Part shown: piece after piece, positions 34,224 through 41,945 of the stretch | Position numbering within the stretch: the stretch's first letter is position 1 | How the letters are laid out: the number at the start of each line of letters is the position of its first letter | Source: G965200765 sp965203865 | GTDB lineage: Bacteria; Pseudomonadota; Gammaproteobacteria; Arenicellales; JAJDZL01 | Direction: 5' to 3' | DNA: 64,000 nucleotides | Assembly: GCA_965203865.1 (NCBI GenBank) | Contig: OZ241916.1 | Coordinates: 1 to 64,000, forward strand | The notes under the pieces: model-generated | The model's input: only the letters and a program-made list of their open reading frames with translations | Database searches by the model: none | What the model was told of the DNA's origin: nothing | Made by a program: the position numbers and the translations under genes

Positions 34224-35435
34224 ATGATGATGGCAATACCGTTGACTGTAAAAATCGCAATGAATTTCCCTGCAACCGCTCTTTCACTGAATGAAAACGA
34301 AAGAGAGAGAAGCCGAATTTTGTCACAATTAATCTCCAATGCTATCAAACGCTCGGAAGACCAGGCAATTCCGTTTTCCCAGTTTTTACAACTGGCATTG
34401 TATGAACCACGCTATGGCTACTATACATCCAGCGATAACATAATTGGAACCGGTGGAGATTATATTACAGCGCCGGAACTTGGCGATATATTCGGCAAGT
34501 GTATTGCCCGGAAAATATCTCAAGCACTGAGAGCATTCAGTACCCCTGCGACAGTGTATGAATTCGGAGCTGGCAATGGCAAGCTGGCGATACAAATTCT
34601 GAAAGAAATGGAAAGAATTGGAGTTTCTTTCCAAGGCTATCAAATCGTCGAAGTCAGCAAAACCTTAAGACAGCGGCAGCAAGCGCTCTTTGAACACGAA
34701 GTCCCATGGGCAATTGGCAAGATTGAATGGCTCTCAGAACTACCCCAAGACGGAATATTCGGAGTTGTTATTGCGAATGAAGTGCTGGATGCGATGCCCG
34801 TCGAAATTTTCAAATTTACTAACAGCAGCTACCTGCAAGCTTATGTGAAGAAATCCGGCGATGAGTTTTCAACCGAGTTTCGCAATGCCTTGAAGCCGGA
34901 TTTCAAGAAAAAAATTGATGCAATGAAAGGAATTGCCAAGCCAAACGGGTATATTTCCGAGTTTCATTGCCAGGCAGAAGCCTGGGTCAGGTCGATTTCA
35001 GAAACACTTGTGCAAGGCTCGCTTCTTGTTATTGATTACGGATTCCCGGAACAGGAATACTACCACCCGGACCGGTCCGAGGGAACGCTGGTCTGCCACC
35101 GTCGTCACTATGTGCATCACGACCCGTATATTTGCATCGGCTGTCAGGATATTTCAACCCATGTGAATTTTTCCGGTATTGCAAGTATCGCAATAGAAAA
35201 TGGAATGAAGCTAAATGGATATACATCCTTGGGAGCGTTTCTCTTGGAACTGGGATTACTCGACCAGTCCAGGGAGTCCAGCGGGGTTGAAAGCATTGTA
35301 AAAATGAATCAACAAGTGTTGACTCTGACATCGCCATCGGAAATGGGTGAATTGTTCAAGGTAATGGAATTAACAAAAAATTTGGATTCCGACCGAACCG
35401 GCTTCCAACAGTTTGACCGAAGCAACCGTTTGTAG
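34224..35435 (+). CDS. MidA-like SAM-dependent methyltransferase (DUF185/COG1565)
   Basis: The product has the MidA family core: PFSQFLQLALYEPRYGYYTS, ITAPELGDIFGKCIA, the SAM loop YEFGAGNGKLAIQIL, IIANEVLDAMPV, and LLVIDYGFPEQEYYHPDRS followed by the VCHRRHYVHHDP region. In eukaryotes MidA/NDUFAF7 methylates an arginine of complex I; bacterial function is not established. The frame begins with ATG at 34224; ATG at 34260 (MNFPATALS) gives a length closer to the family and is equally likely. It is followed four bases on by uppP. Confidence 0.85.
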   Translation: MMMAIPLTVKIAMNFPATALSLNENERERSRILSQLISNAIKRSEDQAIPFSQFLQLALYEPRYGYYTSSDNIIGTGGDYITAPELGDIFGKCIARKISQALRAFSTPATVYEFGAGNGKLAIQILKEMERIGVSFQGYQIVEVSKTLRQRQQALFEHEVPWAIGKIEWLSELPQDGIFGVVIANEVLDAMPVEIFKFTNSSYLQAYVKKSGDEFSTEFRNALKPDFKKKIDAMKGIAKPNGYISEFHCQAEAWVRSISETLVQGSLLVIDYGFPEQEYYHPDRSEGTLVCHRRHYVHHDPYICIGCQDISTHVNFSGIASIAIENGMKLNGYTSLGAFLLELGLLDQSRESSGVESIVKMNQQVLTLTSPSEMGELFKVMELTKNLDSDRTGFQQFDRSNRL

Positions 35436-35444
35436 TTTTTGATT

Positions 35445-36251
35445 ATGGAAGATTTTCTTGCAAGCAGTTTTTTGGCGATTGTTCAGGGAGCCACGGAATT
35501 TTTACCAATTTCCAGCTCAGCGCATCTGGTCCTGTTTCAAAACTGGCTTGGCTGGTCTGGACAGGGTCTGGCGTTTAATATTGCAGTACATGTCGGCACG
35601 CTAGTTGCAACATTAATTTACTTTCGGACAGACTTGGTGAAAATTCTCAAAGGGTGGATTCACTCCGTTTCCGGCAATGGTACAAATGAAGATGCCAAAC
35701 TTGGCTGGCTGATCATCGTGGCAAGTATACCCGTTGGAGTCTTTGGATTGCTTCTCCACGAATTTATTGCTTCGAGTCTTAGTGGTACCTTGGTCATAGC
35801 CAGTACTACACTGGTATTCGCCGTATGGCTTTGGTACAGCGACTTTGCCTGTAGCGGCAAGCGAACTGTCAGTTCGCTTGGCTATAAAGATGCTGTTTTG
35901 ATCGGATTGGCGCAAGCATTGGCACTGGTCCCGGGAACCTCCAGGTCTGGTGCAACAATTTCAATGGGGCTTACTCTGGGAATGACCCGGCAAGATGCAA
36001 CACGTTTTGCTTTTTTGCTTGCCATTCCAGCGATTTCAATGGCTGGCAGCTGGCAGTTCGTTACTCTTGCATTATCAGATGCACCTGTAGATTGGGGATT
36101 GATTGCCTACAGTGCAGCGATAGCGTGCGTCGTTGCCTATACGGTTATTCGTATGCTGCTGAAATTCGTGGAAAGAATTGGCATGCTGCCGTTTGTGATC
36201 TATCGAATTTTAATTGCCTTGTTCTTGTTCAGCACGATGCTTTTTATATGA
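35445..36251 (+). CDS. uppP: undecaprenyl-diphosphatase UppP (BacA)
   Basis: UppP dephosphorylates undecaprenyl pyrophosphate to recycle the cell-wall lipid carrier and gives bacitracin resistance. The 268-residue membrane protein has the two family motifs: QGATEFLPISSSAHL (Glu-rich motif) near residue 15 and PGTSRSGATISMGLTLG with the catalytic Ser/Arg near 167. The start ATG is 35445. The 3' end overlaps the convergent cca gene by eight bases. Confidence 0.96.
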   Translation: MEDFLASSFLAIVQGATEFLPISSSAHLVLFQNWLGWSGQGLAFNIAVHVGTLVATLIYFRTDLVKILKGWIHSVSGNGTNEDAKLGWLIIVASIPVGVFGLLLHEFIASSLSGTLVIASTTLVFAVWLWYSDFACSGKRTVSSLGYKDAVLIGLAQALALVPGTSRSGATISMGLTLGMTRQDATRFAFLLAIPAISMAGSWQFVTLALSDAPVDWGLIAYSAAIACVVAYTVIRMLLKFVERIGMLPFVIYRILIALFLFSTMLFI

Positions 36252-37440
36252 GCCCTGCATTTCTGTACTGAACCATCAGGAGTTTTACATTTTCAATTTG
36301 CGATTGGTGGACTTTGTCAGCCAATTTTTGCCCTTGGTACTGAGTAGCCAGCATTTTTCCGTTTACATCTGTCATTGCATCCCGGAATTTTTCAAGAAGA
36401 CGAACATTTTTTTGCTTTGAAAGCGAAACTGCACTCCAAACTTTGATGCAATCTTCCAGTTGCCTCGGCTGTCGGAGACCGTCAAGCGATCTGACCAGTT
36501 TTACAATTTCTTCCGGGGATTGCCCCGACAAGTTGAGAGCCTTTTGGCCGTGCAGGCATATCAAACTTGCCAGACTTAAAAAATAGGAAGGTGCGCGAAG
36601 CCGCTTGCCGAATTTTTTGACTGCGTCGCAGCCTTGGTCATTGCCGATAAAGTGCATCAGAATCGCATACCTGATTTCACTCATGCCATCTGCCTGGTTC
36701 AATGCTGCCTCTACTTGCTGAATGATAGATATTCCTTGAGTTTCACAGGTGGCGGCATGTAACAGGCTTTTGATCTCTGGAAACAGGATTTCAAGCGCAC
36801 CGCATTTTTCCAATGTTTCGAAAAATATCCAGGGGTCATTGTCTGACAGTACGGTATGAACCTCCTTCCACACTCGCTCATGCACCAGGTGGGCAAGTTC
36901 ACCGCTATTGGCAATCTCTCTCATGAATTCCCAAGTACCATCGGAAATCGTAAATTCTTTGGAATGAAGTCGCGCCGCGAATCTGGCAACCCTTAGCACA
37001 CGCAAAGGGTCTTCAGAGAAATGTTCAGAAACATGGCGCAGTACCCGGTTTTGCAAGTCACTCATTCCGTTGAAAGGATCAATCAATTTCCCGTCCAGAG
37101 TTTCCGCCATCGCATTGATGGTCAGGTCGCGGCGATACAAATCCTTTTCGAGGCTCACATTCTTTGAAGCATCAAAATCAAATCCCTTGTAGCCTTGCCC
37201 GGATTTTGTTTCCGTACGTGCCAGGGCATACTCCTCGTGTGATTCAGGATGAAGGTAAACCGGAAACTTGCTTCCAACCCGCTTGAAGCCCCGTTCCAGC
37301 ATCATTTCTTCATTTGCGCCGACTACTACCCAATCCCGGTCATGGTCTTTTTTGATATTTAAATACTTGTCGCGTACTACGCCGCCAACCAAGTAGCAAG
37401 TCAAGCCTTCAGTCGGTGTTTCGAATTTTCCGGAAGCCAT
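36244..37440 (-). CDS. cca: CCA tRNA nucleotidyltransferase
   Basis: The class II CCA-adding enzyme builds or repairs the CCA end of tRNAs. The 398-residue protein has GGVVRD (19-24), the metal-binding DRDWVVVG, EEYALARTETKSG, YRRDLTINAMA and VLRVARFAAR. In the C-terminal half the HD phosphohydrolase motif of the E. coli multifunctional enzyme (CHDLGK) is replaced by MHFIGN, so hydrolase activity is probably lost. It is needed at least for the tRNA-Phe in this window, whose CCA is not fully encoded. Confidence 0.93.
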   Translation of the reverse strand: MASGKFETPTEGLTCYLVGGVVRDKYLNIKKDHDRDWVVVGANEEMMLERGFKRVGSKFPVYLHPESHEEYALARTETKSGQGYKGFDFDASKNVSLEKDLYRRDLTINAMAETLDGKLIDPFNGMSDLQNRVLRHVSEHFSEDPLRVLRVARFAARLHSKEFTISDGTWEFMREIANSGELAHLVHERVWKEVHTVLSDNDPWIFFETLEKCGALEILFPEIKSLLHAATCETQGISIIQQVEAALNQADGMSEIRYAILMHFIGNDQGCDAVKKFGKRLRAPSYFLSLASLICLHGQKALNLSGQSPEEIVKLVRSLDGLRQPRQLEDCIKVWSAVSLSKQKNVRLLEKFRDAMTDVNGKMLATQYQGQKLADKVHQSQIENVKLLMVQYRNAGLI

Positions 37441-37477
37441 GCAAGTGTCTAAGTTTGGAGGATTATATTTAGGAAAT

Positions 37478-37648
37478 TCAGTCGGATTTCCCGTCCCTGA
37501 TCAAATTTCTTCCGATTTCCTTTGCTGTTCTGTCAATCTGTTCTGATTCCTCTTTCTTTGGCGGATAGTTGCTGGATTCAAAGGTGCCAGCGCCTAGTTT
37601 CAGCAAATCCATCGGGTCGGAATGCTTAGGCTGAGACTTTTCTTTCAT
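37478..37648 (-). CDS. small hypothetical protein, unrecognised
   Basis: A 56-residue hydrophilic product starts at ATG 37648 (MKEKSQPKHSDPMDLLKLG...). It contains a Pro-Pro-Lys-Lys-Glu-Glu stretch and ends IRDGKSD. The frame continues upstream to a TTG at 37693, which would overlap the specificity-domain gene by 22 bases. It sits between that gene and cca on the same strand. No family is recognised; it could be a short tail gene of the restriction operon or chance. Confidence 0.35.
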   Translation of the reverse strand: MKEKSQPKHSDPMDLLKLGAGTFESSNYPPKKEESEQIDRTAKEIGRNLIRDGKSD

Positions 37649-37671
37649 TCGGAAGTCTTGTTTCCCTTGAG

Positions 37672-38199
37672 TTATTGCAGGTTTGCAGAGCAAGGTAGCG
37701 ATTTTATGTAATTCTCCATATACTCGAAATCCGGGTTGCCCTCTGCTGTCACAGGCAGTTTAATCGTAGATTTTTTAAGTCTTTTCTGACTGCATTTTCT
37801 ACCATAGTTGTAGCGATATTGTTCCATGTTGATGATCGTAACGAGAAACATGGCAACAAAGTCATTCATCGGAAATTTTGGAACAAGTTTTTCAACGTGG
37901 TCGGAAGCGGAGAACTGAATTTTCTGGTAGGAGCAGTACCCTACAACCGCACTGTCCACGGTTAAGACACCGCCGTCTTCTGTTGCGTGGCTGAAAAACC
38001 CTTCCACTCCATTGTTTGTTGCTTGCGTTGTAACATAGGGAAAGTATCCTGAATCGCCAGCCACCAATTCTAAGATTGACGTGGTTTTACTGCCTTTCAC
38101 ATGGAACAAGTCAGTCATATTGAACGAGAGCCAGTTCTCCGACCTTAGCGTGAATTCGTGTTCGTGCACAAATACGTCGAGGGGGGGGGGGTAAAGCAT
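37672..38199 (-). CDS. specificity (S/TRD) domain of the restriction-modification system, out of frame with the upstream gene
   Basis: This 175-codon frame is a single target-recognition domain of the HsdS/Type IIG kind: LSFNMTDLFHVKGSKTT, then GYFPYVTTQATNNGVEGFFS, a GYCSYQKIQFSASDHVEKLVPKF segment, and the C-terminal KLPVTAEGNPDFEYMENYIK. It begins with ATG at 38199, three codons before an 11-base C-run, with no ribosome site. I infer that it is the C-terminal part of the 38145-40025 protein, separated by a frame change in the homopolymer. With 9 or 12 bases in the tract the two would fuse into one protein of about 784 residues. Confidence 0.82.
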   Translation of the reverse strand: MLYPPPLDVFVHEHEFTLRSENWLSFNMTDLFHVKGSKTTSILELVAGDSGYFPYVTTQATNNGVEGFFSHATEDGGVLTVDSAVVGYCSYQKIQFSASDHVEKLVPKFPMNDFVAMFLVTIINMEQYRYNYGRKCSQKRLKKSTIKLPVTAEGNPDFEYMENYIKSLPCSANLQ

Positions 38200-40025
38200 G
38201 AATTCGAAACAGACAGATTGATTTTGTTTTTGAAAAGGTATGTGGAGTAGTCCAAAAGTGAACCTTCAAACAAACTGTCATGAATATCTGAGTAGTCTGT
38301 TTGCATGTATGCTTCTGCTACCCACTCATCTTTATAGCTCAGACAGATATTGACGCTCAACCCAGGTTTTTCGATTCGATTTAGGAATTTGCCAAGCCAA
38401 TTCTCTTTAATCTCCTTCCATCTGCCGTTTGCATCGCACCTCCCTGATGTTTTTCTTTTCACATGGCCGTCGTCCTTGTAATATCCCAAATAGACTTCTT
38501 TGTTCTCTGGATGTGGGTGGTGCGCCCTGAAAATCATAATGCAGGAAACTACGCCGACCTTAGAATTGAAAAACAGTTCATTTGGCATTGACAGGACGCC
38601 TTCCAACGTGTGTCCGTTCATCAGCCGCCTTTTTAGTTCGGCGATTTTTCCGCTCGTTGACAGGGCACTTTGCATTGGCACGATTGCTACGCAAGTGCCG
38701 CCTCGCTCAAGAGATTCAAGATTGTTCAATACAAACTCAAGCTCTTCTGTATCTTTTCTCTTATCCGCCTTGTATGGCGGATTCAAGAATCCGACAGTCG
38801 GCCTTTTCTTCTTGATTTCTGATTGAATTTCAGGGTCAAAGCAGTCGCCAAGGAAAATGTTGGATTTTCCATCTTGATGAATGTACATGTTCGATACTGC
38901 AAGCGGGTAAATGTTTGCCTGCTGTTCCACTCCAAACAGTTGCAGTGATTTTATGGATTCCTTCTTCGTCCCGTCCGAACCGGCATCTTCAATCATTTTC
39001 TTCATTGCACTGATTAGGAAACCGCCTGTTCCTACGCAGTTGTCATATACGATGTCGTCTTTCCCAATTCGAGCTAAGTCCGCAAAAAACTCCGTGATAT
39101 GCGGAGGAGTCAGTACGATTCCCAACCCTTTGTCATTGTTTGCGTATCGAAGAAACTCAATATACAGACTTCCTAGTACATCACGGTACCTGTGAGTTCT
39201 TGCAAACGAATTTATTTCAGATTCAATTTTCTGAATCAAGCGAATTAATTCACCGTTCTTTGATATGAGTACAGTTTCTGTTGTTAAGAATCCAAACTGT
39301 TGTTTCAGAACTTTCAATTTTTCGGGAGCAATACCCGCTTCTTGCAATTGAGAAATAGCGTTACTAACTACCATTTCTGCCAATTGCTGGGGAATTTGTT
39401 CGACTGAGTAAGCATTCTGAAACGATCTTCGTTCCAATGCAATCAGAATCATGCTAAGCAGAATTGACCTGTTGCTTGCTGCGATTTTATTCGTGTGCAG
39501 ATTCTCATTCAGTTCCCTTATCGTCCCTAGCAAAGATTCATAATCCTGTCTGTATTTAACGGGGTCAGTAATGTATTCATCTAGATAATTATCTGCGGAA
39601 AGTAATTTTTTGTTTTTGGAAAACTCTTGCGGATTTTTTTCATTTTTCAGATGCAAATAGTGGGATACTCTCAGTTCATTCTTATTCGTGCCACTTACTC
39701 CAATCGCCCAAACATCAAACTGTCTCGAAAGATGTGAGGCGTACAACAACGCTCCATCTACTGCGTAATCGCTGTATCGATTCAATTCAGGACTGCAATG
39801 CTTGGAAATGTCAGCCTTGCATTCAACCACTATCAGCAAATCGCGATTGGATTGAAATGATATTAGGAAATCAGGGAATCCTTTTCCTGAACCACGCTTT
39901 GATGCAGTTCGCAAAAGCTTATCAACTTGAGGATTAGATGAACTTTTTTCTTCTATATCAAATTCGTCGGGATATTTTTTGAAATGTTCCCTGACAATTT
40001 CCTCTGTTTTCCACTCTTTGGCCAT
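38145..40025 (-). CDS. fused nuclease and N6-adenine DNA methyltransferase (Type IIG / Type I-like R-M)
   Basis: The 626-residue protein has an N-terminal PD-(D/E)xK nuclease: GFPDFLIS with Asp52 and VVECK with Glu68 and Lys70. A helical connector (about 145-300) follows. The HsdM-type methyltransferase has SAM motif I DNCVGTGGFL (328-337) and catalytic NPPY (415-418) with KADK following, which marks N6-adenine methylation. The C-terminus reaches a proline run and then ends 11 codons past an 11-base C-tract in a frame that misses the adjoining specificity domain. In the present state recognition is probably lost. The start ATG overlaps the stop of an upstream decayed frame (TAATG). Confidence 0.88.
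   Translation of the reverse strand: MAKEWKTEEIVREHFKKYPDEFDIEEKSSSNPQVDKLLRTASKRGSGKGFPDFLISFQSNRDLLIVVECKADISKHCSPELNRYSDYAVDGALLYASHLSRQFDVWAIGVSGTNKNELRVSHYLHLKNEKNPQEFSKNKKLLSADNYLDEYITDPVKYRQDYESLLGTIRELNENLHTNKIAASNRSILLSMILIALERRSFQNAYSVEQIPQQLAEMVVSNAISQLQEAGIAPEKLKVLKQQFGFLTTETVLISKNGELIRLIQKIESEINSFARTHRYRDVLGSLYIEFLRYANNDKGLGIVLTPPHITEFFADLARIGKDDIVYDNCVGTGGFLISAMKKMIEDAGSDGTKKESIKSLQLFGVEQQANIYPLAVSNMYIHQDGKSNIFLGDCFDPEIQSEIKKKRPTVGFLNPPYKADKRKDTEELEFVLNNLESLERGGTCVAIVPMQSALSTSGKIAELKRRLMNGHTLEGVLSMPNELFFNSKVGVVSCIMIFRAHHPHPENKEVYLGYYKDDGHVKRKTSGRCDANGRWKEIKENWLGKFLNRIEKPGLSVNICLSYKDEWVAEAYMQTDYSDIHDSLFEGSLLDYSTYLFKNKINLSVSNSCFTPPPSTYLCTNTNSR
38181..38191. repeat. homopolymeric tract of 11 G (phase-variation tract)
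   Basis: Eleven consecutive G on the plus strand (C on the coding strand) lie exactly at the junction of the nuclease-methyltransferase and specificity-domain frames. Tracts of this length slip during replication and are classical contingency loci in restriction-modification genes. An assembly error in the homopolymer is the main alternative. Confidence 0.85.
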
Positions 40026-40258
40026 TAATTCAGTCTTCCATCGATTCCCTTTATCATATCATCGTATTTCGGCCGTTTTTCGACCATTTTGCCAACGGCG
40101 ATTTCCACCTGATCAATTGTATCCATTGCCTTGGCATCTCTTATGTTCAGACTTCCGCAATGCGGACAGTCCTTTTCGCCGGTCGGCCATCTCAGTTCCT
40201 TGAACTATTTGAACGCCAAGTTTTCGTGCAGGAACATCTTTAACAACTCAATGAGAGT
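40025..40258 (-). pseudogene. remnant of an IS1595-family transposase N-terminus fused to a short tail
   Basis: On the reverse strand, right after the stop of the NDUFA9-like gene, the frame reads TLIELLKMF, an in-frame TAG at codon 18, then FKELRWPTGEKDCPHCGSLN. This is the start and zinc-ribbon (CPHCGS) of IS1595/ISXO2-type transposases. No catalytic domain follows. The frame instead continues as a 34-residue stretch (from MDTIDQVEIAVGK) ending in a TAA that overlaps the methyltransferase start. The fragment is too short to be seen as a long open frame. It is a relic marking past insertion and deletion. Confidence 0.75.
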
Positions 40259-41202
40259 CAGCGTCTGGCACGGGCACGATATCGATCAAATCGATTTGGA
40301 GAACGGGGTCGTAGATAAGTTTCAGCAATGTCCGCCAACCGGCGAGGCTGGATTCCAAACCACTCTGGAAGAGTTTCGCTGCTCACATTCGGCACCTGCA
40401 ATGATAGAAGATTATCTGGTGTTAGCGGCTTGCCGGGTATGTACTGCATAAAAGCAGCCATACGCCTGGAGACCGCCGGGCTCAAACGTATAATTTTGTG
40501 GTTGCCCTGAATCAACTCGTCAATCAAACTTACAATTTCAAACAGATTGAGTTCTTCCGGTCCCGCCAGCTCATAGCATTTGCCCGCGGCTCTCGGTTCA
40601 TTCATTGCTTGCGCAATGCCTTCGACAACGTCTTGTACATAGACAGGCTGCATTCTGGATTCCGGAGATACAAGAAAAAACCAGCCCATGGACAATTTCA
40701 GCAACTGCTCAAATCGTCTTGTAAACGAATCGTCTGGACCAAAGATTACAGACGGCCGAAAGATTGTCGTTGACAATCCCTGTTCTGCAACTCTGGAAAT
40801 CAACGCTTCAGCTTGCCCTTTTGATCTCAGATAGGCGCTCGGAGCATCAATGTTTGCTCCAATTGAACTGATATGAATAAATTGATTGACCTGGCTCTTC
40901 AAGCATGTTTTTGCCAATTTTTCGGGAAATTTCACATGAATATTTTCGAAAGAACTGCCCTTGCCTGTCTCGTTCAAGATTCCTACAAGATTCACAACAA
41001 CATTCGCATTTTCAACCAGTTTGTTGATGTCGTCCTCATCTTGGATGTTGGCTTTGACAAGTTTCAGGGTCGGCAGTACAAGCAAGTCTCTGTGACGATG
41101 AGGCCGACGCGTTGGAACAACAATATTGAAGTGCATGCTGGCCAGTTTTCTGGCCAAATGCGTGCCCACGAATCCAGTGCCGCCAAATAAAACTACATTC
41201 AT
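40258..41202 (-). CDS. NAD(P)-binding epimerase-like protein, complex I NDUFA9 subfamily
   Basis: This 314-residue atypical SDR has an N-terminal Rossmann motif FGGTGFVGTHLA, then NVVVNLVGIL, FIHISSIGANIDAPSAYLRSKGQAE (with the Tyr-x-x-x-Lys), and FRPSVIFGPDDSFTRRF. It belongs to the family of the mitochondrial complex I accessory subunit NDUFA9; many gammaproteobacteria carry such a stand-alone gene, whose role (quinone or lipid related) is not established. The strongly basic C-terminus (RYRARARR) is unusual and abuts the transposase relic, so the end could have been altered. Confidence 0.82.
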   Translation of the reverse strand: MNVVLFGGTGFVGTHLARKLASMHFNIVVPTRRPHRHRDLLVLPTLKLVKANIQDEDDINKLVENANVVVNLVGILNETGKGSSFENIHVKFPEKLAKTCLKSQVNQFIHISSIGANIDAPSAYLRSKGQAEALISRVAEQGLSTTIFRPSVIFGPDDSFTRRFEQLLKLSMGWFFLVSPESRMQPVYVQDVVEGIAQAMNEPRAAGKCYELAGPEELNLFEIVSLIDELIQGNHKIIRLSPAVSRRMAAFMQYIPGKPLTPDNLLSLQVPNVSSETLPEWFGIQPRRLADIAETYLRPRSPNRFDRYRARARR

Positions 41203-41247
41203 GTTTTGATTCTCCCTGTTACCATTTTCCCGACCAATAAAAATTAT

Positions 41248-41901
41248 TCACTTCCGTAATATTGCCTGTTTATCCAGATATGCCCGCATATTTTCAACAT
41301 GGTGGCTCAATTCGCTTCGCGATTCCAAAAAATGGAGCAAATCGTAAACATTGGCAATGGACTCGACACTAATGCCATGCTTGTTTTCGACTTCTTCTAC
41401 CGCTGTACTGCTTCCATTCTTGCTTGCTTCCATTCGGTCCAGTGAAATTACCGCAGCAATCGGTTCCGCATTTTGCCTGCGAATAATCTCTGTTGCCTTG
41501 TCGATTGACAGTCCGGAAGTGATTACGTCTTCTACAATTACAACCCGCCCTTGAACATGTGCACCTACAATTTGACCTTGCTCCCCATGATCTTTTGCCT
41601 CTTTGCGGTTAAAGGAATAATTTACAGAAACGCCATGATTTCGATACAGTGAAAGTGCTGTTGCCGCAGCCAAAGCTATGCCCTTGTAGGCGGGACCATA
41701 CAGCATGAAATCGCCTTCTGTGCACTCCATGATTTTACTCGCATAGAAATTGGAAAGCGTTGAAAGGGTTGAGCCGCTATAAAATGTACCAGTATTCAAG
41801 AAGTACGGACTTATACGACCGGAATTCAGGGTAAACTCACCGAATTTCAATGCTCCTTTGTTCAGGGCGAATGACAGGAATTCTTGCGGGCTATAAGACA
41901 T
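41248..41901 (-). CDS. pyrE: orotate phosphoribosyltransferase PyrE
   Basis: PyrE makes orotidine 5'-phosphate from orotate and PRPP in pyrimidine synthesis. The 217-residue protein has ALKFGEFTLNSGRISPYFLN, YGPAYKGIALA, the flexible loop RKEAKDHGEQGQIVG and the PRPP signature VVIVEDVITSGLSIDKA. The start at 41901 lies 36 bases from the left target duplication of the mobile element, so the element landed in the pyrE upstream region. Confidence 0.96.
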   Translation of the reverse strand: MSYSPQEFLSFALNKGALKFGEFTLNSGRISPYFLNTGTFYSGSTLSTLSNFYASKIMECTEGDFMLYGPAYKGIALAAATALSLYRNHGVSVNYSFNRKEAKDHGEQGQIVGAHVQGRVVIVEDVITSGLSIDKATEIIRRQNAEPIAAVISLDRMEASKNGSSTAVEEVENKHGISVESIANVYDLLHFLESRSELSHHVENMRAYLDKQAILRK

Positions 41902-41937
41902 TCATACTTCTCATATAATCAGAAACTGAATATATTG

Positions 41938-41945
41938 TAAACAAC
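41938..41945 (+). repeat. target site duplication, left copy
   Basis: TAAACAAC immediately precedes the left terminal inverted repeat and is repeated exactly at 43274-43281. Confidence 0.85.
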
